This document shows, piece by piece, positions 18,304 through 28,037 of a stretch of 64,000 nt of DNA. This stretch comes from Neocallimastix lanati (nom. inval.) (lineage: Eukaryota; Neocallimastigomycota; Neocallimastigomycetes; Neocallimastigales; Neocallimastigaceae), in assembly GCA_016946835.1 (NCBI GenBank), contig JACVTC010000123.1:228501-292500 (forward strand), given 5' to 3'. The notes beneath the pieces are model-generated. The model had not been told where the DNA came from. It saw only the letters and a list, made by a program, of their open reading frames with translations, and did not search any database. The position numbers and the translations under genes were made by a program. Each line of letters starts with the position of its first letter. Position 1 is the first letter of the stretch.

Positions 18304-18760
18304 TTACTAAAAAATAATAATAAAAAAAATTAAACATTATATAATACTTTGTAGTGAAATAACTGGAAGAAAAGTTTCTTTCATCACTTTAAATGATACT
18401 TTAAAAAATTTATATAATTTGGAATTCTCACGTATCATAAAATTAATATTTTTAAATGCTGAAATTCAAATACCTAAAAAATGTTTTGAAACTCTTAAAG
18501 ATAATATTGAAAATAATACATCAGAAAATAAGCATAAGGAAAATTTTAATTATGAAGTCACTGATATAGATGATGAATATTTATTGATAGAAGTACCTTC
18601 AAGTACTAATTATGATGATTTCTCAATAAATAAGTATAAAACTTTTACGAATGTCAATGAAAAAACAAGAAAACAAAGACTAATAGAGTTTTTAAGTTAC
18701 GTTTTCAATGAACGTTTTTCTTATACAGATCTTGGTGAATTTATCTTAATAAATAATTAA
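16438..18760 (+). CDS. ATG14: ATG14 (Barkor) homolog, autophagy-specific subunit of the Vps34 PI3-kinase complex
   Basis: Exons by GT-AG junctions that keep frame: 16438-16526, 16701-16873, 17039-17242, 17328-17405, 17607-17757, 17970-18146, 18355-18760, giving about 425 residues. In animals and yeast this protein brings the Vps34-Vps15-Beclin1 lipid kinase to autophagosome initiation sites. Visible: N-terminal zinc-type motif CPICNIYNKEIVCQKC (CxxC-x8-CxxC, the same spacing as animal ATG14), then a Lys/Glu-rich coiled coil (about 30-130), then LIHELTKIFGI (the family's ELxxIFPI motif), YVILLSRYLDVKLPFSL, and DIIYLCYTQNVIL followed by NILECIYKCI. These occur in the family's order. The acidic C-terminal exon is less conserved, and I cannot locate an amphipathic membrane sensor. 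Introns are 80-210 bp and extremely A/T-rich. Vps38/UVRAG is the alternative, but the CxxC pair favours ATG14. Exon edges are my inference. Confidence 0.88.
18195..18305. repeat. Trinucleotide microsatellite in ATG14 intron 6
   Basis: ATA/ATAAT repeats interrupted by a run of AAC triplets, wholly between exons 6 and 7, so it does not alter the protein. Confidence 0.9.
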
Positions 18761-19820
18761 GAATCAATTATATAATAATGACTAATGCTACCTCCCCTTC
18801 TTTCATACATGGGTTTTTACCTGATATAGTATTATTATTATTTTTTTTTTTATATTTTATTTTTTTGTTTTATTATTTTTTTTTATTATTATTATATTAT
18901 TATTTTAATTATTTTCATTATGAAAAAGTCATATTTTAAATTTTAATCATAATTATTATTAACCATAAATAAAAAATAAAATGCTATAAATTTTTTTTTT
19001 TTTTTTTTTTAAATAATATTAAACAATTTTAATCCATATTATTAATTTTTCAATATATGTTAGTGAAATTTTAAAAAATTTTAAATATATTTTACCATTA
19101 AAAAAAAATAATAATAAATAAATAAATTCAATAAAAAAAAATTAAATAAATAAATAAATTCAATAAAAATTAAAAAATTAATTTTATATAAACCATTTTA
19201 TTTTATTATATATATATATATATAATTTTTTTTTTTTTTTTTTTTTTTTTTTTGATTCAAATATTTTAGATCGAAATTATAAAAAAAGTTTTTTTTTTTT
19301 TTTTTTTTTTTTATTGATTGTGTAACATTTAATAAATAAATTTGACTTTCTGTATCAAAAAATTTTGATTAATTTCAATGTATTTATTTCATTAAAAAAA
19401 AAAAAAAATAAAAAATAAAAAATAAAAATTTTATTTTTATTTAATAATAAAATTAATTAATTATTTTATAATTACTTGTTTAAAATTTCAATACATGAAT
19501 ATTATTTATAAACACAAAATATAGTAAATTTAGATATAATAAAATAAATTCAATAATTTCAACTTTTTATTTATTTGATTTCAAAACTTTAATAATATCT
19601 TATTATAATTTCAATAATAAAATAAAAATCAAAAAGTAATTTATATTTTATTTGTTCTGTTTGTTTGTCTTAATAACTTGTTTAATTTTTATTTTAATAA
19701 TATTTTTTTGTTTTTTATTTTATTTTTTTTTTTTTCCTTTTTAATAATATATCAAAATTAATTAATTATTATTAATTTATAATTTATTATTATATTGGAA
19801 AAAAAAAAAAAATATATATA

Positions 19821-19851
<31 letters not shown>

Positions 19852-19892
19852 ATTGTTTTTCAAAATTTCTTATAGCAATTAAGTTTTAATTC

Positions 19893-19928
<36 letters not shown>

Positions 19929-20054
19929 ACTTGAAAAACATTTATTTTTCTTCTTTTTTTTTTTTTTTTAATAAATTTATTTAAAAAAATTTCATTTGTT
20001 CTTTTTTTTTTTTTTTTTTTTGTTATGGTGATAAGGTGATTATGAAGGAAATAT
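18761..20054. other. AT-rich spacer
   Basis: Convergent 3' ends (ATG14 from the left, the His-rich gene from the right) separated by homopolymers and ATT repeats. Nothing else recognised. Confidence 0.65.
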
Positions 20055-21725
20055 TTACTCCTTGATTCTCATTCCCTTTCCATGTCCTTTTCTATGTCCT
20101 TTATATGGTGGTTTGAAGTCAGAATTATCTCCTTTGTCATTTCCTTTATGTGGGAATTTTGGATAATCTTCATTTTTATCATGTGATGAAGTTGGTGGCG
20201 GAAAATCTTGTTTATCATTATCATTATCATTATTATCTTCAAAATCTTCATATAGTGGTGGTGGGAAATCATGCTCTCTGCTTTCCTCCCAATGATGACG
20301 ATGTCCTGGTGGTGGTGGTGGGAAATCATGCTTTCTACCTTCTTCCCAATGATGACGATGTTCTGGTGGTGGTGGTGGGAAATCATGCTTTCTACCTTCT
20401 TCCCAATGGTGACGACGTCCTGGTGGTGGTGGTGGAAAATCATGCTTTCTACCTTCTTCCCAATGATGACGATGTTCTGGTGGTGGTGGTGGGAAATCAT
20501 GCTTTCTACCTTCTTCCCAATGATGACGATGTTCTGGTGGTGGTGGTGGGAAATCATGCTTTCTACCTTCTTCCCAATGGTGACGACGTCCTGGTGGTGG
20601 TGGTGGGAAATCATGCTTTCTACCTTTTCCCCAATGATGACGATGTTCTGGTGGTGGTGGTGGGAAATCATGCTTTCTACCTTCTTCCCAATGATGACGA
20701 TGTTCTAGTGGTGGTGGTGGTGGGAAATTATGCTTTCTACCTTTTCCCCAATGATGATGATGTTCTGGTGGTGGTAGTGGGAAATTATGCTTTCTACCTT
20801 TTCCCCAATGATGATGATGTTCTGGTGGTGGTGGTGGGAAATCATGTTTTTTACCTTTTCCCCAATGATGATGATGTTTTGGTGGTGGTGGTGGTGGGAA
20901 ATCATGTTTTCTACTTTCCTTCCATTCAGAGAATGAATTATCTTCTGGTGAAAAATCATTCATATCTTCCTTCATTCTAGAAAATGAGTAACTTTCAGGA
21001 GGAGGATAAACAAGCTGATCATTATCATCTCTCCAATAAACATGACCTCTTAAATCATATTTATGTCTAAATGGAGGTGGTGGATATCTTCTTTTTCTAC
21101 CCATATATCCATGATGATGATGGTGATGATGATGGTGATGATGATGACGATGTTGACGATGATGTGGTTTTTTAAATTTGTCGTAGCATCTACATGTACA
21201 ATGCTTTAAAATATTACTATCTTTGTCTTTACTATCATTATCATCTCCAGGTTGAGAAGTGGGTGCTTGTTCTTCACTAGTCGTAGTAATAGCCTCGGAA
21301 GTAGTACTAGTAGTAGTAGTAGTAGAGATTATTTCTGTAGTAATTATTTCGCTTTCAATTTCTTCTTCATTATCTGAATTTACATTTTCATATTCTGCTT
21401 CAAATTCATTAATAATATCTTCCTTTTCATTATTATTATCACCATTAGATGGAACATCTACACAATGGCAAGAGCAACTTTCAAAATCTTTACCTTTTTT
21501 GTAATTCTTACCTCTATTTTTTCTCTTTTTAAAGATATCATAATTATCTTTTAAATAAAAATCATCTTGAATGAAATCAGTTTTATCTTCAATTCCACTT
21601 TTATCGTAAATTTCAGAATTAAAATTTAATACCGCTTCTTCATTATTAGATTGATTAGTTAAGATTTCAGATTTAACTAATGGAAACACTGTTAATAATA
21701 AATATAAAATGATTTTTTTATTCAT
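20055..21725 (-). CDS. Secreted His/Pro-rich tandem-repeat protein (556 aa)
   Basis: Not a recognised family. The N-terminus (MNKKIILYLLLTVFPLVKS) is a clear signal peptide, so secretion or cell-wall location is likely. Two CxCxC clusters follow: CSCHC at 84-88 and CTCRC at 176-180. Between them lie an acidic Asn/Glu region and a Thr/Ser stretch suited to O-glycosylation. A run of twelve histidines lies at about 194-205, then about twelve copies of a 19-residue unit of the type RKHDFPPPPPEHRHHWEEG, then an acidic and basic tail. His runs plus CxCxC suggest metal binding (inference). The proline blocks suggest an extended wall or adhesive polypeptide. Arg-Lys or Gly-Lys-Gly-Arg-Lys at each unit edge could be protease sites. 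Other frames are also open here because the unit is a multiple of three; this frame is chosen for the signal peptide and the non-repetitive N-terminus. Confidence 0.8.
   Translation of the reverse strand: MNKKIILYLLLTVFPLVKSEILTNQSNNEEAVLNFNSEIYDKSGIEDKTDFIQDDFYLKDNYDIFKKRKNRGKNYKKGKDFESCSCHCVDVPSNGDNNNEKEDIINEFEAEYENVNSDNEEEIESEIITTEIISTTTTTSTTSEAITTTSEEQAPTSQPGDDNDSKDKDSNILKHCTCRCYDKFKKPHHRQHRHHHHHHHHHHHHGYMGRKRRYPPPPFRHKYDLRGHVYWRDDNDQLVYPPPESYSFSRMKEDMNDFSPEDNSFSEWKESRKHDFPPPPPPKHHHHWGKGKKHDFPPPPPEHHHHWGKGRKHNFPLPPPEHHHHWGKGRKHNFPPPPPLEHRHHWEEGRKHDFPPPPPEHRHHWGKGRKHDFPPPPPGRRHHWEEGRKHDFPPPPPEHRHHWEEGRKHDFPPPPPEHRHHWEEGRKHDFPPPPPGRRHHWEEGRKHDFPPPPPEHRHHWEEGRKHDFPPPPPGHRHHWEESREHDFPPPLYEDFEDNNDNDNDKQDFPPPTSSHDKNEDYPKFPHKGNDKGDNSDFKPPYKGHRKGHGKGMRIKE
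20252..20912 (-). repeat. 57-bp coding minisatellite (about 12 units)
   Basis: Successive GGAAATCATG blocks fall 57 bp apart (for example 20321, 20378, 20435, 20492). Two units carry one extra GGT triplet (60 bp). Units differ mainly at the EHRHHW / GRRHHW / EHHHHW positions, and neighbours toward the C-terminal end of the protein are most alike, consistent with expansion by slippage or unequal exchange. Confidence 0.95.
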
Positions 21726-22380
21726 TTTGTATTATTATTAAAGTGTTTAATTCCTCTATTTATAAAATAACTTATTATCTTATTAAAAAATGTTAATTTA
21801 TAAAAGATTTTAAAGTATTAAAATAATATAATATTATTTGTTATTTTTTTTAATTTTATATTTTAATTATTATTATTATTATTATTATTTTTTTTTTTTT
21901 TTTTTTTATATTTTATTTTTTTTTTTAAAAAAAATAATGAAATGACTGAAAACACTACCTATATATTTAAAGGAAAAATTCTTTTATTAAATATTTTATT
22001 TTCTTGAATATTAAATTAAAATAATATATACATATATGATATTTGTCAAGAAAAATGAGTTGGTAAATAATTATATTAAATTGACTAATGTATTATAATT
22101 ATTTAATATTGTAATACTTTAAATTATTTTAATAGTTTATTATTTTCATTATATTTTATTCTATATTTTAAATTCCATTGCTTGCTTTTTATTGGTTGAT
22201 TCTTGGCAATTCTATTTAAAATTTTATTTAAATAATTTTTAATATATAAATAATATAAAAAGTGTTAGAAATAAAGGAAATAAAGTTTAAAATATTAAAT
22301 AATATTTTTTTTTTTAATAATTATATATCTTAATAAATATTTATTGTGTAAAAATTCATTATTACTTTATGTAATCATTA
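21726..22380. other. AT-rich spacer
   Basis: Upstream region of the His-rich gene. Apart from the TATA-like site above, only ATT repeats and homopolymers. Confidence 0.6.
21756..21764 (-). promoter_or_regulatory. Possible TATA box of the His-rich gene
   Basis: Reads TATAAATAG on the minus strand, ending about 30 bases before the ATG. In such AT-rich DNA a match is weak evidence, and it would imply a very short 5' leader. Confidence 0.3.
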
Positions 22381-22745
22381 TGTATGATAATATAAAACAA
22401 ATATGTCAACATATTTGTATATTTGAATATATATATATTCAGATATTAAATTTATATCTTATTATAATCATTTATATTATTATATATTTTATATTATTAT
22501 TTATATTATATTTCTTGTATATTTCTTAATTATTAAAATATACTTTTTTAATTAGTTTGTATTATTTATATATTATTCATATTAAAATAAAAATATATAT
22601 ATTATATTCTTATTCATTATATTTATTTATAATAATTATATATTATTAATACTTTAATACTTTACAGTATAATTAATATTATTTTTATTCTTGTTTTCTT
22701 TGATAGAAACAATATTGTAATTATATAATAATAAAATATTAATAA
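22381..22745. repeat. Diverged direct duplication, copy 1
   Basis: Starts with GATAATATAAAACAAATATG, contains the near-palindrome TTGAATATATATATATTCA and ends with ACAATATTGTAATTATA. A second copy begins about 427 bp downstream. Confidence 0.75.
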
Positions 22746-22807
22746 ATATAAATATATATAAAACTCAAGTATTAAACCAGCTACAACAAAAAGAATATCA
22801 CATTAAT

Positions 22808-23195
22808 GATGATATAAAACAAATATGTGTAGTAACATATTTGTATATTTGAATATTTATATATTCAGATATTAAATTTATATCTTATTATAATAATTTA
22901 TATTATTATATTTATTATATATTTTAAATTATTTATATTTTACATTATTTATATTTTGTTTATATTATTTATATTTCTTATACATATTTCTTTAATATTT
23001 TAAAATAAAAAGTATAATTTAATATTTAAGTTTATATAATTAATATAATAGTTTATATTATTTATATATTATTCATATTAAAGTAGTATTACATTCTTAT
23101 TTATTATATTTATTTATAATAACTATATATTATTAATATTTTACAGTATAATTAATATTTATTCTTTTTCTTGGGTAGAAATAATATTGTAATTA
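22808..23195. repeat. Diverged direct duplication, copy 2
   Basis: Same order of blocks as 22381-22745: AAACAAATATG, the palindromic TTGAATATTTATATATTCAG, TTACAGTATAATTAATATT and AATATTGTAATTATA, with many small differences. Both copies lie upstream of the minus-strand U6 terminator; no coding function seen. Confidence 0.75.
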
Positions 23196-23612
23196 TAAAA
23201 TAATAAAATATAAAATAATAGAATATAAAATATATAAAATATAAAATAATAAAATAATAAAATATAAATTATAAAATATAAATTATAAAATATAAATTAT
23301 TATAAAATAAAGAATATCATAATTATAAATTATTATAAATTTCTATATTTATATTAAAATGTACCATTAATTTATTTAAGAAAAGTATTATTCAAATTAA
23401 TTTTATATATTTTTTTATTATAAAAAATTATCTAATCACTGTAATTAAAATTTAATGTTTATTTTTAATTATAATTAAATATAACTTCTTAATATATATT
23501 TAATAATTTTCTTAGTTATTTTATTTTTGACAACCTCAAATAATTATATTATTAAAGTTTTATATAATAATATTATTATATTATTAATTTTAATTTAATA
23601 TCAAAGAATAAC
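23196..23612. other. AT-rich spacer
   Basis: Degenerate AAAATATA-type repeats at 23200-23300, then plain AT-rich sequence; nothing recognised. Confidence 0.6.
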
Positions 23613-23620
23613 AAAAAAAA
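23613..23620 (-). terminator. RNA polymerase III terminator of U6
   Basis: Eight T on the minus strand directly after the U6 3' domain, the normal pol III stop signal. Confidence 0.85.
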
Positions 23621-23741
23621 TCTTTCCTCCGAAGAGGAATCCACTCAAGATATGCGTGTCATCCTTGCACAGGGAGCCATGCTAATCTTCTCTGTATCGT
23701 TTCCAATTTTAATAGATGTCACAATTCCAAAGGAATTGGAC
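23621..23741 (-). ncRNA. U6 spliceosomal snRNA
   Basis: Catalytic snRNA of the spliceosome, consistent with the many introns in this window. On the minus strand: a 5' stem-loop (GTCCAATTCC / GGAATTGTGAC), then AAAATTGGAAACGATACAGA with the ACAGAGA box that pairs with 5' splice sites, GATTAGCATGG with the AGC triad, and GTGCAAGGATGACACGC of the internal stem-loop. A short 3' hairpin (TCCTCTTCGGAGGA) and a T8 terminator follow. Two single-base insertions relative to the usual consensus are seen: GGAAACG for GGAACG, and GGCTCCCTG for GGCCCCTG. Length is about 121 nt, slightly longer than common U6. Confidence 0.95.
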
Positions 23742-23765
23742 AATAATATGTTAAAACATTTTATT

Positions 23766-23773
23766 TATAAATA
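23766..23773 (-). promoter_or_regulatory. Possible TATA element of U6
   Basis: Reads TATTTATA on the minus strand, 25-32 bases before the RNA start, the position expected for type 3 pol III promoters. Support is weak because the region is nearly all A/T. Confidence 0.35.
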
Positions 23774-24210
23774 TATTTATTTTTAATAAAATAATAATTT
23801 ACGATTTATTTTTAAATTAAATTGATTGGATAATATAATCTTAACTAATTATATTATACATATATATATAATGTGACTCTATAAATAAAAATATGAAAAA
23901 AAAAAGAATATCATTTATATTATACAAAATATTTATTATTTATATTAATTATGGCTTTACATATATATATATATTTGAATATTCTAAAAAATAACAGAAC
24001 TTCAAAAAAAAAAAAAAATTTTAAAGTATTTCTCTCTCAAATTTATATGAAATTATATTAAAAAAAAAAAAAAAAAAAAATTAATAAATTTATATATTTA
24101 TTTATTTAATTTCTATGAAAAAAAAAAAAAAAATTATGTATATCAAATATAAAGAATATTATATAAATATGACTTGATATAAAAACTTCAAAAAAAAAAA
24201 AAAAAAAAAA
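23774..24210. other. AT-rich spacer upstream of U6
   Basis: Several A-runs of 12-20 and TA repeats; no proximal sequence element recognised and no coding signal. Confidence 0.6.
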
Positions 24211-24326
24211 AACTAATGTTGGGTATTTCTATTAATTATATAAGTAAGTTTATAGAATTTTTTATTCTTTTTTTTTATTTATTTAATTTAATTTAATTAA
24301 AAAAAAAAAAAACCCAACATTAGTTC
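24211..24326. mobile_element. MITE-like 116-bp inverted-repeat element
   Basis: Perfect 13-bp termini AACTAATGTTGGG (24211-24223) and CCCAACATTAGTT (24313-24325), with poly-A on the left end and T-rich sequence on the right. The same terminus recurs at 28251-28263 and 28553-28565. No coding capacity, so non-autonomous. Target duplications cannot be resolved in the A/T flanks. Confidence 0.6.
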
Positions 24327-24866
24327 ATTTTTTTTATTTTGTTTTATTTTATTTAATTTTATTGGGGAGGTTGCATTACTCCAATTTTCACGTGATATAT
24401 ATAAATATGTGGCTATAGCTATATTATTCTACAAAATATTATTTTATTGTATTATTTTGTTACTTCAATTTTTAAATTAATTATTAAGTGAATAATTAAA
24501 TAAATCATATAATGGTTAGATTTTATGATTTTAATTCTTTTATTTAAATGTTATTAATAAAAGAATTATAAAAAAGATAAATGTTATTAATAATTATTCT
24601 TTTATTTAAATGCTATTAATAAAATAAATATATAAAAATATAAATGTTATTAAAAATGTAAATGTTATTAATAATAATTCTTTTATTTAATGTTATTAAA
24701 AAAAAAAATAATAATTATAATGATATAATTATTAATTATACAAACAATTATTTATTTAAACTGTATAAATTTAATAAGTTTTATAAATTAAGTTTTTGAA
24801 TGACAGAATTTTGTTTATTTCGTTTGGTCATTCCCTATTTCTTAATTATTTATTATAAAGTAATAT
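24327..24866. other. AT-rich spacer with degenerate short repeats
   Basis: The block TTCTTTTATTTAAATG(T/C)TATTAATAA recurs three times between about 24535 and 24695. No gene seen. Confidence 0.55.
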
Positions 24867-26277
24867 TTATATTATATTATTTAAATCAGTTAAACAATCA
24901 AACCACAAATTAATAATATTATTTCTATCACATTTAACATCAATTAATTTGGCTTCAATGTTTTTGTAGAGTTCAATTAAGACACTGATTTCATTAGCTT
25001 TTTTTTTATTTTCCAAATTCCTCTTATTTTTCTTTGATAATCAATAATATGATAAATGTTCAAGTTCATTTAATTTATCTATTAATTAATAATAAGATGG
25101 TTTTGTTGGAAATAAATTATTTAAATAATTATTGAGTGATTCTGAGGCATTGTTATATTTCCATATTATTATAATAATTCCAAATTTTCATATCATAATC
25201 AACTAAATATGTTTTATAAAAATATTCTAAAAATTTTAAAAATTGACAATAATTATTTTTAATAGATTTAATTTTTATTATAACATAAATATCAAATATG
25301 TATTCAGGATTTATAAATGGTAAATTTGAAATAGCTTTATAATAAATAAATATATTATTATCATTTTTTACTTCATTATAGCATAGTTTATTTTTTTTTC
25401 AATCTAGTGATTTTTTATAATGTCAAATGCAATATTTAATATTTGTATTAGGAAATATTGTTTTTGCTGCTTTAGATATTCCCCTTTCAAAATCACAATG
25501 CAAATTTTTTGGTTCAATTATCATATTATTATTATTACATGTATTAGCATTTTTTATTTTTAATTTTTCAAATAATATTTTATATGTTTCTTGTTCTTTA
25601 TTTTTTAATATTGAAAAAGAAGTAGTGTAAAAATTATCTAATTCTTTAACATAAGTTCTTGTAATAAATATTTGATAACTAAATTTAGGGGCAATAAAAT
25701 ATGTATCATCAACAAATATATCATCGTTATATTCTCTAAATAGTTTTAATTGAAAAGGGATTGAAAAATTATTAAATTAGAATTTTTGAATTTCATAAAA
25801 TTTTTACCTCGCTTTGTTTTATAATATTCAGATTCACTAGGAATTTCAGCAAATGTTGTTACATTGGATGGTAGTTTTTTATTTAAATTTCATGATATGT
25901 GGGATTTAATTGAATTATATTCTGGACATATAAGTCTCATTTTCTTTAGAAATTTTATTATACAGTGGTTTTATTTTTATACCAAAAGGAATTGAACTTT
26001 TTTCAATTCCATCTTTAATTTTATGTTTCATCATAGATAGAGATACATCGTATTCTTTTTCAGGATGATTATGTGAATTATCATATTTTAAGATTTCTTT
26101 CTTATCATTTAAAATAATAAAAAATTTACATTTATTTATTTTTTTATATTCGGTATATTTATAAACTTTGGAAATATCTTTTTTTTATATATGAAAAATT
26201 AAACTTATATTTTTTATTAATAATAATTTGCTCTTTTCCTTTCTTAGACTCACATAATTAATTAGATTTTCTTCCAT
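24867..26277 (-). pseudogene. Mutator-like (MULE) transposase with FLYWCH-type finger, broken
   Basis: Reading from 26277 leftward: a start MEENLINYVS, then after a frameshift a FLYWCH-like region (KEQIIINKKYKFNFS, KVYKYTEYKKINKCKF, KYDNSHNHPE: Cys and the His pair visible), then a MULE DDE-type core (DDIFVDDTYFIAPKFSYQIF, KNKEQETYKILFEKL, EPKNLHCDFERGISKAAKT, IKYCI*HYKKSL), then a more weakly conserved C-terminal part ending at a stop at 24867-24869. The order and spacing of the acidic residues and the C/H motif match the family. At least one frameshift in the N-terminal part and many in-frame stops make it inactive. Gene-level composition survives, so decay is moderate rather than ancient. 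Terminal inverted repeats were not identified. Confidence 0.8.
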
Positions 26278-26435
26278 TTCTTTATTTTTATAACTATTTT
26301 TTAATTATATAATTAAAATTATTATATTAATTATCCAATATTATTCTTAATATTAATTTTGAAAAATTAGTTTTTCAATTATATGTAAAAAAGATAAATA
26401 AATAAATAAAGAATGTAATAATATAAGTACAAGTA

Positions 26436-27449
26436 TATAAAATAAAATAAAATAAAATAAAATAAAATAAATAGTAGAATAATAAATATTAAAGTACAGA
26501 TTGAATAAAATAAAATAAAATAAAATAAATAGTAGAATAATAAATATTAAAGTACAGATTGAATAAAATAAAATAAAATAAAATAAATAGTAGAATAATA
26601 AATATTAAAGTACAGATTGAATAAAATAAAATAAAATAAAATAAAATAAATAGTAGAATAATAAATATTAAAGTACAGATTGAATAAAATAAAATAAAAT
26701 AAAATAAATAGTAGAATAATAAATATTAAAGTACAGATTGAATAAAATAAAATAAAATAAAATAAATAGTAGAATAATAAATATTAAAGTACAGATTGAA
26801 TAAAATAAAATAAAATAAAATAAATAGTAGAATAATAAATATTAAAGTACAGATTGAATAAAATAAAATAAAATAAAATAAATAGTAGAATAATAAATAT
26901 TAAAGTACAGATTGAATAAAATAAAATAAAATAAAATAAATAGTAGAATAATAAATATTAAAGTACAGATTGAATAAAATAAAATAAAATAAAATAAATA
27001 GTAGAATAATAAATATTAAAGTACAGATTGAATAAAATAAAATAAAATAAAATAAATAGTAGAATAATAAATATTAAAGTACAGATTGAATAAAATAAAA
27101 TAAAATAAAATAAATAGTAGAATAATAAATATTAAAGTACAGATTGAATAAAATAAAATAAAATAAAATAAAATAAATTGTAGAATAATAAATATTAAAG
27201 TACAGATTGAATAAAATAAAATAAAATAAAATAAATAGTAGAATAATAAATATTAAAGTACAGATTGAATAAAATAAAATAAAATAAAATAAAATAAATA
27301 GTAGAATAATAAATATTAAAGTACAGATTGAATAAAATAAAATAAAATAAAATAAATAGTAGAATAATAAATATTAAAGTACAGATTGAATAAAATAAAA
27401 TAAAATAAAATAAAATAAATAGTAGAATAATAAATATTAAAGTACAGAT
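26436..27449. repeat. 58/63-bp minisatellite array, 17 units
   Basis: The unit contains AGTAGAATAATAAATATTAA and AGTACAGATTGAATAAAATA. Successive GTACAG motifs lie at 26494, 26552, 26610, 26673, 26731, 26789, 26847, 26905, 26963, 27021, 27079, 27137, 27200, 27258, 27321, 27379 and 27442. Spacings are 58 bp or 63 bp, differing by exactly one AAAAT pentamer. Copies are otherwise almost identical. Long minus-strand frames (ILFYF repeats) are artefacts of the array. Confidence 0.97.
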
Positions 27450-27661
27450 TGAATAAAATAAAATAAAATAAAATAAAATAAAATAAAATAAAATAAAATA
27501 AAATAAAATAAAATAAAACAAAATAAAATAAAATAAAACAAAATAAAATAAAATAAAATAAAATAAAATAAAATAAAATAAAATAAAATAAAATAAAATA
27601 AAATAAAATAAAATAAAATAAAATAAAATAAAATAAAATAAAATAAAATAAAATAAAATAA
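27450..27661. repeat. AAAAT pentanucleotide microsatellite
   Basis: About 42 uninterrupted-phase copies of AAAAT, with two T-to-C variants near 27519 and 27539. It continues directly from the pentamers inside the last minisatellite unit, so the two expansions share an origin. Confidence 0.95.
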
Positions 27662-27910
27662 ATATTGAACGTAATAATATAAAAGTACAAGAATATAAAA
27701 TAAAGTAGAATAAATATTTATTGTTATTTTTTATTAAATTTAAATATATAAGTAAAAAAATCATCTATATTTAATGAGATTATTAACAATTAATAATATT
27801 GTTTTATATATTAAATTACATCATTAATTGAATATAATAAAAATGTAAAAATTTTTCATTTCGAAACCATTGATCTTTAATATTCTTTAATAAAAAATAA
27901 TAATAGATAT

Positions 27911-28037
27911 TTATTTTATTTTATTTTATTTTATTTTATTCAATCTGTACTTTAATATTTATTATTCTACTATTTATTTTATTTTATTCAATCTGTACTT
28001 TAATATTTATTATTCTACTATTTATTTTATTTTATTA
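27911..28037. repeat. Inverted copies of the minisatellite unit
   Basis: Two copies of CAATCTGTACTTTAATATTT plus TATTCTACTATTTATTTTAT, 48 bp apart (starts at 27941 and 27989). They are the reverse complement of the 26.4-27.4 kb unit with two pentamers fewer. Confidence 0.93.

Noticed and set aside
20150-20980. Long open frames on the plus strand and in a second minus frame across the His-rich gene
   Set aside because: The repeat unit is a multiple of three, so all frames stay open; these frames lack a signal peptide, non-repetitive parts and a plausible start.
27195-27764. Minus-strand frames of 124-189 codons made of ILFYF repeats
   Set aside because: Pure translation of the AAAAT microsatellite and minisatellite.
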